NCBI GenBank assembly: GCA_023055355.1
Contig: JALJCS010000004.1
Span: 27,184,744-27,248,743 of the forward strand
Source of the DNA: Agelaius tricolor
Taxonomy: Eukaryota; Chordata; Aves; Passeriformes; Icteridae
Direction: 5' to 3'
DNA: 64,000 nt
Shown: one piece after another, positions 14,141 to 25,885 of the stretch
Numbering within the stretch: position 1 is the first letter of the stretch
Layout: every line of letters starts with the position of its first letter
Translations under genes and position numbers: made by a program
Notes under the pieces: generated by a model
What the model was told of the DNA's origin: nothing
The model's database searches: none
Seen by the model: only the letters and a program-made list of their open reading frames with translations

Positions 14141-15473
14141 TTGGTTAATGTTTTATAATATAAAAAGGCATATTAGAAAAAATATTTTCACTGACTATCA
14201 AATAAATTAAAGTAATTCTCTCTAATAACTTTTGCATTTTGTGGGCATGAAAAGCGTGACTTTGAAAGGCCAAAAGGTGGAGTCCTTCCTCACATTCCCT
14301 CCCCAATTCTGAGGGGGATCAGACCGTGTCAGAGGGGCTGTCCCTGGTCTGGAGGGCTCTGTAATCAGGAGCTAGGCAACACAGAGTAAGCACAGTCACA
14401 GAATCACATTAGCATGTTCTCTAGGGGTGCCAGACTTCAGGATTTAAAGGATCACTTCAGTTTGGACAAACTGAGGAGTAGGACTGATTGTTGGTTGGTT
14501 GGTTTTTTTTTTTGAAAGTATGTTGAGACTTTAGTTATGAAACTTGGATGGGCAGCCAAAAGAAGCTGTCTTGTCTACTTTAATTTTGACATTTATATTT
14601 CCAGGCCAAGCCACTTATTGCTGATAATTATGCCATAGCAGCAGCAGAATGAAGGCTTTTGATAGTCCCACTGCAGTCTGGATAATGGTCTCTGCCCCAC
14701 AGAGTATTCAGCTTTGGTTTCCCTGTGTGTGGGGCCAGGATGTGGTGGTGTGAGGCAGTGGGATGACTGGCTAAGGAAAGCAAAGTGCCTTTACAGTTGA
14801 CGTGCAGAAACTTGTTGGGGACTGTTGTAGTATTTTTGCTTTAAACTTCAAATGAGGGAAGGTATGTAAGTAGATAAAAAAGTGAAAAGACTGAGGGCAT
14901 AGTTTACCAGAAAGTTTTTAAATGGGTGTGTTATGGCCCAAAAACAGCTTAGTGATATTAACTACATAAATTTTTAATGGATTCCAGAAATTTAGATTCT
15001 TAATACGAGTGAAAGGCAATCAGAAAAACAAGAGCTTCTTCCAGTTGATTTGCCTTTTCCCAACTTTCATTGAAGTGAGTTAATCTTAAATGCATTTATT
15101 TTCAAAAGTGAATTTATAAAAGTGAATTTATTGTTTATAGTAGACATCATAGAAATGTGATTAAGTTGCTCAGTACTAAAGCATAACAGCGTAGATATAT
15201 TAAAAAACTGATTGAAGAAGGTCAGCAAAAGCAGATGCTAAACACTAATGATATAAGCTAGGACCTACTTGTAGGGTTAATTCTGTCTCTGCAACTTGTT
15301 GAGCTATAAAGATTAGCTGTGAGGAAGGGAATATAGTTTATTTATGGATCCCATACAATTGACTACTGCAGGAATCCAAATAACTTCTTGTCCTGCATGA
15401 TCACATGACATTTTCTTGCACTCCTACTGTAGGAAGTGATCATTACTTTAAATTTATAGTTGTATTACTTTCT

Positions 15474-15498
15474 ATCAATCAATCAATCAATCAATTAA
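15474..15498. repeat. (TCAA)n microsatellite
   Basis: About six units of ATCA/TCAA in a row, ending in a degenerate TTAATT. Confidence 0.9.
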
Positions 15499-15999
15499 TT
15501 TTGCTGATAAATTGGAATTATATGTTTATCTCAAGTGCTCTCTCCTTTATTAGGAACACAGTTGTTCAGCATTGTTGCTGTGATTAGAGTATAATTACAG
15601 TACAGAACAGAGTGCTTTTGGGAGTGGTATGAAACTTTTTAATAGATTTTGGCCTCTCTGTTAACAATAAAAATTCAGTTTGGTGGCAAAGGACTCTGAT
15701 GAGTGGGATCTTTATTTTCTCCTTTATTTGGCCATGGGAGTCTGTGAGAATGCTGCTCAAGGCCCAAAGGCAGAATCAAACATTTAAAAAAATTATGCTT
15801 TGCAATTCACTGGTGTTAAAATAACATGTAATCAAGATAGTAAAAGCCTGGCCACGGGAATGAAAGATCTGAAAAGCAGTGAGAAATGCATTCCACACCT
15901 ACAAAGAGATTATCAGTCATCTTTGACACCAGTAGTTTAATGGATTATTGGTAAATAATCTGTATAGAATGCCATCCCATGGTTGCCTCCCTTCCCAAG

Positions 16000-16860
16000 G
16001 CTTTATTGAACCATGGGTGATATTTGGGGACAAAATAGCCCTTGTATTTTTTTCTTTATGAATAAGCCTCCTAAACAGCTGGGGTTCGCAAGAGGTGGTT
16101 TTGTGATTTTGTACCAGTCTGGGAGAGCAGAGGCCCTCTACACTGAGGGTCACTGGCTGCTGAGGGTCCTCTATGTGGAAGAAAATCTCCATGTCTAGCA
16201 GGGAGCCAGACCTTCCTGGGCAGCTGAGCAACATGTGCCACACTCTCCCATGTCCCCTTTGAAATTTGTGGTCCACTGTAAGTGCAAGAAACCTTGACTA
16301 ACCGGTGGAGGAACCATCTATAGTATTCCTCCCTCTGCACATGCTGGCAACGTTCCCACCTCTTCCTTTGAGGCAATGAGCACCACTGCTGCACTGCCCC
16401 AGGCTGCAACAGCCTGCAGCAATCTGCGGAGCACTGGGCTGGAAGTGACATCCCCAATTCTGTGCCCAGGATACCCACAGAAGAGTCCAAAACAACCTCC
16501 CTTTGTTCAGGTATTTGGGAGTATGCAAAACCAAAGCTATTTTCTCATCATGGGTTTGAAGCTGAATGTTGGCATAATGTTCGGGCAAATGCTGGACATG
16601 AAATAATATGTTCAGATGACATGTCAAGAATTAAAAAACTATTTTCAAAGTGGTAAATGCAGTTTGCCACAACTAGCAATCTGCTGCCAATGCATCCTGA
16701 GGGTATTTTAAAGCTTGGATCCTCAGGAGCAGGGGTTGGGGGCAAGACAGGGATGTGTGTGGAGGTGATTCCATGCTCTAGCAGTGTCTTAGTGGATTTT
16801 TTAGAAGGATACTGAAAGCACTTATACAGTGGCAGCAGGATTTTACCCTGCCAGCCCATA
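16000..16860. other. GC-richer, stop-poor unclassified patch
   Basis: Open frames of 103-139 codons overlap on the - strand, with 61-76 codons on the + strand. The translations have no recognisable motif, and the overlap in several frames points to base composition rather than a gene. It adjoins the NFI half-site cluster at 17.03-17.28 kb. Confidence 0.35.
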
Positions 16861-17027
16861 GATGATAGTAACGATGCTGTGTCAGTTCCTTGGGAAACAC
16901 ATAAACAAGGGCAAATGGAGTATTCCCCTGTAGAGCAGAAGAGTTTAAATAGATTAGGCTCTGGTATAGCACTTCAGTTTATCAAGCATTTAGTGTTTAG
17001 GATGTACAATACAGCCGTATGTGGCTT

Positions 17028-17277
17028 GCCAACTATCTGGGCTTCCCCCACTGTTTCTGGTTTGGCAACAACATGGTTTTTCACCCTGTTGCAATGCTGA
17101 CTGCCAAGGAGACATGGCCAGCTTTCTGCTTCCTGTCTTCCTCTTTGTTCTGGCTTGGCCTGCATTCTGCCTGCCAAGTCACAGATGCCAAAAGCTTATA
17201 CAAAAAGGTCAAACAACTAAGGCTTGAAATCACCTATGCCAACATTTGTATTTCCCTTCTATTCTCCTGTATTTGGC
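17028..17277. promoter_or_regulatory. Cluster of NFI half-sites (TTGGC/GCCAA)
   Basis: Eight exact half-sites in 250 bp: GCCAA at 17028, 17103, 17173, 17187 and 17238, and TTGGC at 17062, 17155 and 17273. About 0.5 would be expected for a pentamer on two strands under equal base composition. None forms the full TTGGC(N5)GCCAA palindrome. Binding of NFI proteins to their own gene here is inference. Confidence 0.35.
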
Positions 17278-20200
17278 TAAATGGAAAGCACACGCCACAT
17301 AGGCAGGCATACAGAGAAGTTTTTGCAGGAGAGTGTACCTATCATAGTTCTAAAAAGTGCTCATGGTGGCAGGGAGCACTGAAGCTTTCTTAAAATTCCT
17401 CTAATGGAATTCTAAGTGCTTAAGACATATAATAACCTTTTGATTTTGTGGATTTATGTCTCTCCCCTTCCTCACCTGACTTGATTTTTCTTACTCTTGC
17501 TGTTTTATTATACTGAGGATTCAAGTTCCTTTGGAAGCTAGTACTACAGATCTCGGCAGTTGGATCTACAGCTGCATTAATATCTGTGACCCTGTTGTAA
17601 CCACTAAGAAAACTTGTCTTTCTGTAGTATTTATAATTGGAAAAATCTAATAATAAGTATGCAGCTTTAAGAAATTTAATCAACATGAATCTGAAAACTC
17701 CTGAACTGTATGGTTTTATATATTTTCTCTAGAATAAAATTAATTTTTCTGATTGTGGTTCAGCCTCTCCTTATCTTGTGAGATAGAAGCAGAAAAACAT
17801 ATCTACCACTTCTATTCCTGTAATGTTTCTTATCATGATAATGATATTCACTTATTATTTTAACCTCCAAATTTTAACCTAAACACTTAGACTGATAATA
17901 GTAGCCTTCAATGCAGAGTGACTGTTGACCATGAGTTTTAAAGTTCCATACTTGTAAGGTAAGCCTTCCGTTGAGATGATTCATCAAAGCCCAGGCTGAA
18001 AAGCACAGCTTACTATTTCAGTCAGTCTTCAAAGGAAACTTTACTCATCATTGTCTCAGCTTCTCCCCTACCCTCACATCCTTAAAGAGAAGGTGTTTCT
18101 TTAAAGTAATGGCAAGAAGCAAAATTAAAAAAAACCCACAAGGATGCCTTCAGCAATAGGCTTGATAATAATAATTTCATAATAAGCAATATTGAATTGC
18201 CTCTTATTCAGATGAGCAAGAAACCTGTACAACTCTTAGTGGTTTTACATTGTTTAACTAAAAATGTTTTCCTGGGTACTGCAAAAATTGCAGGGTTGAA
18301 GAATATTCCAAGGTGTATAGCAGTGCCACAAGGAAGGTAGAGAGACAATGCAAACAGGAGATAGGGAAAAGAATACGTGTCGTTGCAAGTTATCTTAGAG
18401 TAAATCTTTAACAGTTTAACAATACAGTAAATCTTTAGCAATAAATTATGCCTAAAGTTAATTATAGACCTGGGTAAATGGAGCTGCCAAAGTCTTTAAT
18501 GGGGTAACTCTGCCTTTTCTAGGGTCGAATATTGGTTGTGGGCAATTGCACGTGTACAAAAATATGTCAGTTTTCTGTCACTCTTCCCTAATAATCTCAT
18601 GAAAAAATACAGTCCAGAGAATTTACCTTGTTCTGCCCTAAAATCAGTGCACTTCTTTTTTCATGCCTTATAACTTAATAACTGTCATTTTTTGATGTGT
18701 GAATGTTTTTATCTGTGTTTAGTCTAGTATTTTTTTTTTTGTAACACTGCAACACACTGATTACATTTTTTTCCATCTGCTGCTTATTAAAGTAGACTTA
18801 TGCTAATACATTTGGGAAGGCAGCTATCCTTTTGGTGTTGACATATGCCTTTGCAGAGAGATCCTCATGTGATTGCCTGTATTCTACATGAACTTAATGC
18901 TAGGCTGTGGTGTGTTGTTTGAAATGGTGTAGGTGAGAACCGTGCAAAGATCCCTGCACTTGCTGTGGCTGAACCAAGTGGTATATGAAAACACTGTAGA
19001 TTTGCAAGCTTAACAATCTTCCTAGTGATGTTTTCTGGGCTGTCTCCTATATACAGTCACATACTGTCTAACAAACTGTGGTAATCTCTAGACTAAACTT
19101 GGTATAAAACTTTAGTTTTATTCTTATTGTCATGGCTATCTGTCTTCATGTACTGTTTCCATCTTCTGAACACTTACATCATGCTGTTATCATTAGCTAT
19201 GCGTATGGAAGTGATTTCATTGCTCATTTGATTAAAATAGAAGAAAGGGTCCGTACAATATTCCTAGTGTTTCCTGGGGGGACACAGGGCTTTAGACTTA
19301 GAGCAGGCAAACTGACTTGATATGGAATGTGTTTTAATGTTGTTACACAGCTTAAATTTTAGCAATTGTGTATGTAGGAAAAGTAATGCCAGAATCACTT
19401 TAGAAAAATTGGCCAAACAATGTGCTGGTCTATGCTTAATTTCTGGAGATTGCTTTGCTGTTGGTGGAGTGCTTCTGTTACCAATCCTGATGTTGGTTTG
19501 TTCTACTGCAGGCAGGTCATACACCATAGCTGTCCTTCCACATGTGCAAATGAATGTGGGCCATTGAACAGAAGAGTATCATATGAGACGTGTTTATTAC
19601 TGTGGGGCAGTTTCACACTTTTGTGGAGGTAGGGGCAGGGGAGAAATAATCTGGGAGGAATTCTGACCAACAGACTTAACTGTGCTGTGTCCTGGGATCA
19701 GTCCCCTTTTTTTTCCCCTTTTGGTTTTTTTCTGTTTTTCTTGGTTTGTTTATACAAGTGTGATGTGTGATTTACTAGTGGGCCCTCTTCAATGCTTGCC
19801 TGTCAGTCACACCCACTGGGTGGAGAAACACTGCCCTAGGCCAAGGTGAATTTCACGTGAGAATTGTATTTTCTCATGTTCTTGCCATTACTGATATCAT
19901 ACTGCTGTCCTCAAAAAGGCTCCATTGTTGTTCACACTTCACTTTTAAGTTGGCATTAAAGGGATACAATTCTTATTTAGAGGTACAACACCTCCTGGAA
20001 AACTACTTGAAAGGATAAAAGCATTTTTGAGCTTTGGAGATTTGCTTAATACAGCTGTTCATAAGTGTAAAATTTAATATCAAACTAGCCAATTGGTCTC
20101 ATCTGCATATCAATACAAATTCTAGCAACTAGAAACCCGGAAACCTGAACTGCTCAAAATTAGGCAGATGTGAATGAAGTTTAGACTTGGCATTGTGCAC

Positions 20201-22487
20201 TTTTCTGAATTCACTTTAAGTTGCTCAAGCAGCACAGACAGATTGACTTTACACTGCTCTGGAGTGTTAGTAAAAACCACACCAAAAGAAGGCTGGGCTG
20301 AAAAGGGAGCTGTAATAATTTCAGAATCACACAAGGTGTGTTGTGTATTTTCATGGAGCAGGGAGAGACAGGCAGAAGGGAAGAAGGTAAAGCAAAATGG
20401 GTTTGCAGGTTTCCATTAGAGTATTGTCACATGCTTGAAATCAGTTGTAAAAAGGTCTGCCATAATTTCAGTGCATACAACTGAACTATTGTGCAGTACA
20501 TTGTGTCTCATCTAACTCCTTCAGGTCACGTGCTTTTAACCCATTTGTTCAGGAAAACAGAGCTGCCAAGGGGCTTGAATACACTTAAGGTATTAAACTG
20601 AATCTTGAACCTGCTATGTGGGTGCACAATAGGGAAAATGATTAGTATTGTTCACAGAAGAAGAGCAGTGCAAGTATGAAGTTGCTATTTTTCGCTCTAA
20701 CGTTTTTTGAAAAATCTCAAAAAATTTCTGTGAGGAATGCTGTTGTGAAAGTGCTGTTGTTCACATTTATTTCTGTTCTTCCAGTAATGCACAAGAGAGT
20801 CAACATATTTAACCCATTAGACTTCCACCTTCTCAAAGCCCAAAACATTGGCTATAATTAAAATAAGCCGGAATCTATATGAATTTATAATTTCTGCACA
20901 CATACACACATATATGCACAGATACATTAATACAGAGGGTTATTAAAATGGAAAGTTCTGTTTGGATTGAATTTTATTTTATATATTTAGCTAGCAGAAA
21001 GGGTGGGGTTTTTTTGTGTCAGAGGGCCTTTAATAAGAACTTAAATCTGCAGTTATAGGAGATGTTGAATTTCTAAGGTTACTCATTCTGTCTTCATGTC
21101 TTGGAGCTTTTGGGTGGTACAACTTCTTTTGCTTTGTACACAGACTGAAACTTGAGTTTCTGATATATTTTCCGTAAACATGTACAAGGTTTTTTAACTC
21201 CAAAGACTTTCTTTTTTATAGCGGCAGACCAAACCAGTCTTGATAACTTTCTCAAGGTCCAGCTGTGATAAAGTAATGGTAAGAAAATAAGCCTTAGAAA
21301 CAGTGGATGGTTAAATAGTATTCAAGGCACTGGCAAATTACCAGGTGCAGCAAGAATTTTGAGTCAGGGTTTTTGTTCTCCTTCATTCTCCCCTCTGACC
21401 CCCCCTTAATTAGCACTCAATTTTTACTCATGCAAAAAGCCCCCAACAACTAGTAAGCAATAAAAATGAAAGACTTGGAATTTGAACCATCTGGTTCTTT
21501 AAAATAAAAAGTAGTATCCTTTTTTCAAGTATATAATACCCTTAGGTACTGCAAGAACATGTGCCAACTTTTGTAAATAAAACAAAATTGGAAGAGCAAA
21601 AGCAGTCTCTGCTGTATATGGAATGGGCAAGCATATTTTAATATCTTGCAAAACTGCAGCTTGTATTGTCCCCATCAGGTACAATAGTCCCTGCCAGGGA
21701 ACTTCACCTACATAGATGCTTAGAAAGTTAGGGAAATTGGAAATTAGGGAACTTTAAAGATGTGATGTGTAATATCCAGTGAAAACTATGGAATTTCAAA
21801 CAGATGCTGCATGTGATATTAGCCACAAAACTACAGAGCTATGTTGGGCAGGCACAAATGAATATGATCAAATATGTAATACATTAATACTTTTTAAATA
21901 CTTCTAATAATTTTTAATAGCTTTTGACCAGTACAACAGTAACGGCTGTACTTTTGCTAGTAGGGAGATGAGGAATCTGGGGGAAAAATGTTCTTTAAAA
22001 TTGCTTTGTTTTAAACTTGAAAGTCATGGTTTACATGCTTTAAACCAAGATAACTTTTTTTCTTTGTAAGTTACATGCTTTAAAAATAATTCCTTGCATT
22101 TATTTGCAGAACATTGCTGCACAAACTCAAAACTGAGTTGGTCGTACATTTCTATGCTTTAGTCAGTTTTACATTTTAAATTCTGCTGGGGCACATAATT
22201 TGACTAGCTACTTCTAATTTTTACCTACTGTAAAAGGTCAAAGTAGAGAGAAAACTAATTCATAGGTCATAATTTTTTTATCACTTTTGCTTCAGTACTT
22301 TCTCATCATTTGTTACAAACCTGTGTGTAAACGTGGTGCCTGTGAGCACACATGAAATTAAAATCAAGGTTTGAACCACTGGCATGAAAAGCTGGGGTGA
22401 TTTTTCTCAGCCAGTTCTTGTATATTACGTACTTAGTGCCCATTAATAGATTTAATCCTTCTTTTGTCATGGTTAGTTTGTTTTAAT

Positions 22488-22515
22488 TGTGTGTGTGTGT
22501 GTGTGAGTGTGTGTG
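22488..22515. repeat. (TG)n microsatellite
   Basis: Fourteen TG dinucleotides with a single GTGAGTG interruption. Confidence 0.92.
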
Positions 22516-23152
22516 AATATGGTTAGGCACAGTGGTGCATATTTTGTCTATGAACTTTTAGATTACAGCAGATGAAATTAAACCCACCTTATAAAGAACA
22601 TGTGTTTATACTTCTATTTGAGACTTTTTTTCACAAAGATCTCTGATAAAAAAATGTGTTACTTGAAGATCCACAGAACTATGGCGTTCCTTATGCCCCA
22701 ATGTCTCTTAGAAGTAAGTTAAGTAGCATACAATTGTAAATGTCTGAACTGCTGAGGAATCTGTCTTTTATTACTGTATGATTTAGTGGAGAGTGCAATG
22801 CACTTGGAAGAAAAAAAATGCCAATCTGTCCTACAGTATTTGCTGAACTATGTTTTTTTATTGTTCTTTTAAGCTGTAATTTACCATAAAGTGCCTCATC
22901 CAAAACTTGATAGAGCAACTTTTCATTGATTTTTAACAACCTTTGTCTGTGATTCATGTTAACAAAACTGATTTTTTCTTACTCCTGTCATCCTTATCCC
23001 CTAAGAATGTTGTGGAAATGTGAATTTTATCTCCCTGAACTCTTTTTGCTTTACTGCTCTACAGTTCAACAGAAAATAAAATCCTGATTGCATGGGACTC
23101 AGTGGTAGAATTTACATTAGCTTCCCTGAAACCAGAATCCATTCAGCAGATT

Positions 23153-23389
23153 CAGGTTGGATGTCAGGAAGAATTTCTTCACAGAAAGAGTGCCTAGAAA
23201 CTGTAATAGGCTGCCCAGGGAAGTGATGGAGTCACCATCCCTGGAGGTGTTTAAGAAAAGACTGGATCTGTCTCTTACTGCCATGTCTGACATGTGCTGT
23301 CTCTAACTAACAAGGTGGAATTTAATCATAGGTTGGACTCAATAAGCTCAGAGGTCTATTCCAACCTAATTGATTCTGTGATTCTGTAA
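23153..23389 (+). mobile_element. CR1 LINE fragment, 3' end
   Basis: The stretch reads as the 3' terminal part of a chicken-repeat-1 element: GGTTGGATGTCAGGAAGAA, TTCTTCACAGAAAGAGTG, GCTGCCCAGGGAAGTGATGG, CCCTGGAGGTGTTTAAGAAA and the diagnostic octamer-like end GATTCTGTGATTCTGT. It is 5' truncated, as nearly all CR1 copies are, and diverged (for example TCATAGGTTGGACTCAATAA for the usual AGGTTGGACTYGATGA). It lies in the same orientation as NFIB. Confidence 0.92.
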
Positions 23390-23950
23390 AGATCTCAGCA
23401 ATTTGCATTGCATATACATCAGGGTCAACTCTGCCTTACAGAACAGAATAAAGTGGATGGTTTATTATCTAGATGAAGGTATATGCAAGGAAATTCCTAT
23501 TATTTGCTTGCAAATATGAACTTTTAAATTAATATAGTCTATCATATAATTTCTTCCTTTTCTAAACATCACAATAAATCCTCACTGTGTTCTACATTTT
23601 GGTTTTGATTTTCTGAAGAATCGGTAAAAAAAGCTCTTTATGAGATATACCTTAACGTAAAAGGACTTCTTGGTTTCCATAACCGACTTCTGAATATTTC
23701 TGACTATAGTGGTATCCACAGTATCCTCCAGATGGAGAAGATTAAGCATTCATATCTCATCTTTTCCAACTGAATCCAACAACTTTTGGAAAGAAATGTC
23801 ATTCTTTCACATTCATCCACATATGGCTTGATACCTATGTAAATCTCTTCTTAATGTAAATGTCAAGAAAGAGCTCAACTAATTTTATGAGGTATGGGAA
23901 ATATTTGTTTCAGGCCATGAAAAAATGTAACCCTTTTCTTAACTTAAAAA

Positions 23951-23987
23951 TGTGTGTGTGTGCATGTGTGTGTGTACATATGTGTAT
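23951..23987. repeat. (TG)n compound microsatellite
   Basis: TG repeats interrupted by CA and ACATA (TGTGCATGTGTG, TGTACATATGTG). Confidence 0.9.
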
Positions 23988-24423
23988 ATTCCATGCACAA
24001 CTTGTAACACAGCTGGGGAAATTTGTTCAGTTTTCAATACGAGCAACATATGGTCTTTATAAATTGTATAAGAAATATTTTGAATAAATAATTGTTGTGA
24101 CTTATGCCACATAAACAAATAAAGGAATTTAAATTAAAAAGATAAATCTATGCATGGGATATAAAGCTGAAAATCTTACTATCTGTATTGCTATTTTTGT
24201 TCTTGTAAGTGCTTCTAGGTCCTTGGATTTCTTTCAACTATATAAAATCTGAATTTACTCCCAGAGCTCCACTTCTTAACTAGGGCAGTTTAAAAACTAA
24301 ACAAGGATTGAGTCAGTTAATTAATTTAAATGAGATTACAAATCAGAAACACATTACGTAATGTTGATTTAATTACCATTTTTTATTTACCTAATTAAAA
24401 TACTCTGAAGGAAAGTTAACTGT

Positions 24424-25130
24424 CTTGACAATGGCCAGTTGGGTGACTTGGCGGAGTCAGATCTGCTGATAAAAGAGCAGGTGAAGCAGGGAGCCTGCCA
24501 TGACCTGTTGGGCTCTGATGCCCCAGCCCATCACAGACCATCTCAGTCCCAGCCCACGTGGAACTGGCATTGCCCCGACAAGCCCAGGCGTGGGGATGCT
24601 CCTCCAGTGGCAGAGACGTGGGGTTTCACACAGCCACAGGCAAGCTTCTCTGGGCTGGGAGGGCACAGGGGCATGTGGGGAAATGGGTCAGCTGATGGCT
24701 TAATAGCTCTTGCTGTGTTCAAAGCAAACAAGTTTAAACTGAATTGGAAACTGAGCGCAGCTTCTGCTGGCTATCCTGACCAGCTGCCAGCAGAAGTGCC
24801 TCCATGGGCTGAGCCCTGAAGGCTTTGTGGAGGGACTTGCCTGCTTGGACTAAAGCCTAGGTACCAACAGTAAGAGACAGCTCAGCTTTCTGGGGTGAGT
24901 AGTCAGCTCTGTTTTTTGCTGCCTTTTTTGGGTAGGTGATGGTTAAACAGCAGCACTCTTCTGACGTAAAGAGCCTAAGTCACTCTTACAGCTCCTGGTG
25001 CAACACATGGGCGCTGATGACGCCTGGCTGCAAGGATTACTACATCCAGCCTTCAGGGTAGCTCCTGCTGTTTTACTGGTCTCCTGAGAGGTCCCAACCA
25101 TGCCTCCTGGGTCCCTTTTCTATGCTTCTC
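24424..25130. other. GC-rich unclassified patch inside the long intron
   Basis: Roughly 700 bp of markedly higher GC content than its flanks, with a 126-codon + strand ORF (24439-24819) and antisense ORFs. I do not recognise the protein, and CpG dinucleotides are too few for a CpG island. It may be an old LTR or other transposon remnant, or a non-coding RNA exon. It lies about 1 kb downstream of one CR1 copy and about 350 bp upstream of another. Confidence 0.4.
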
Positions 25131-25467
25131 ATCTACCACCAGTTGTATGAATATGAAGCACAATAAAAATGTATAGGACTAGCTCTTTGTGTAGTTACCC
25201 AGTGCAATAGCAGAGCTGTCTTGTAAACACAGAGGAAGTCCTTGCAGAATAAGCGTAGTAGAACAATGTTTTTAAAAGAAGTCACTGATTCAGTGTTGTG
25301 GATGTTTCCAGTCTGGGTGTCATGAACACATATTGCTAACAAGTATACACTGTTGGGAGAGATGCAAGGGGAAACATGCCTTTCTCACAGTGAAGCCCTA
25401 CTTGTTTTTTAAGGTTCTGCTTTCTCCTTCTGTAACTGTGCTGCATACCATATCTCTTCAGGGGCAT

Positions 25468-25885
25468 ATAATCATGGAATCCTTTAGGTTGAAAAAGACC
25501 TTTAAAATCTTGAAGTCCAACTGTAAACTAACTTTGCCAATTCCACCCTTAAACTATGCTCCTAACTGTCACATCTCTAGGTCTGTGAAATTCCTTCATG
25601 GAAGGTGACCTTCTGACTTCCCTGGGTGGCTGATTCCAATGGCTGGCCACCTTTTGGTGAAGAATTTTTTCCTAGTGTCAAAACGAAACCTCCCTAGGTG
25701 CAATTTTAGGCTGTTTCCTCTTGTTTTATTGCTTGGTACATGGGAGAAGAGACTGTCCCCACCTGGTTACAACCTCCCGTCAACCTCCTGCAGAGGGCAA
25801 TAATGTTCAGCCTCCTTTTCTCCAGGCTAAACAATGTCAGTTCCCTCAGAACTCCTAACAGGACTTGTGTTCTACCAAGCAAATT
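25468..25885 (-). mobile_element. CR1 LINE fragment, antisense
   Basis: Reverse-strand CR1 3' end. The + strand starts with AATCATGGAATCCTTTAGGT (complement of the CR1 terminus). It continues through GAAAAAGACC, GGTGACCTTC, GTGAAGAATTTTTTCCTAGTG, GTTTCCTCTTG, GAGAAGAGACTG and CTCCTTTTCTCCAGGCTAAAC, all typical CR1 landmarks. The upstream limit is uncertain because similarity fades after about 25860. ORFs of 70-91 codons here are element debris. Confidence 0.9.

Noticed and set aside
14390..14412. CACAGTCACAGAATCACAT resembling the antisense CR1 terminus.
   Set aside because: The following sequence does not continue as CR1, so the match is too short to call.
16071..16490. 139-codon antisense ORF, the longest ATG-started frame in the window.
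   Set aside because: Overlaps other open frames on both strands, has no motif, signal or conservation that I can see, and no supporting splice context.
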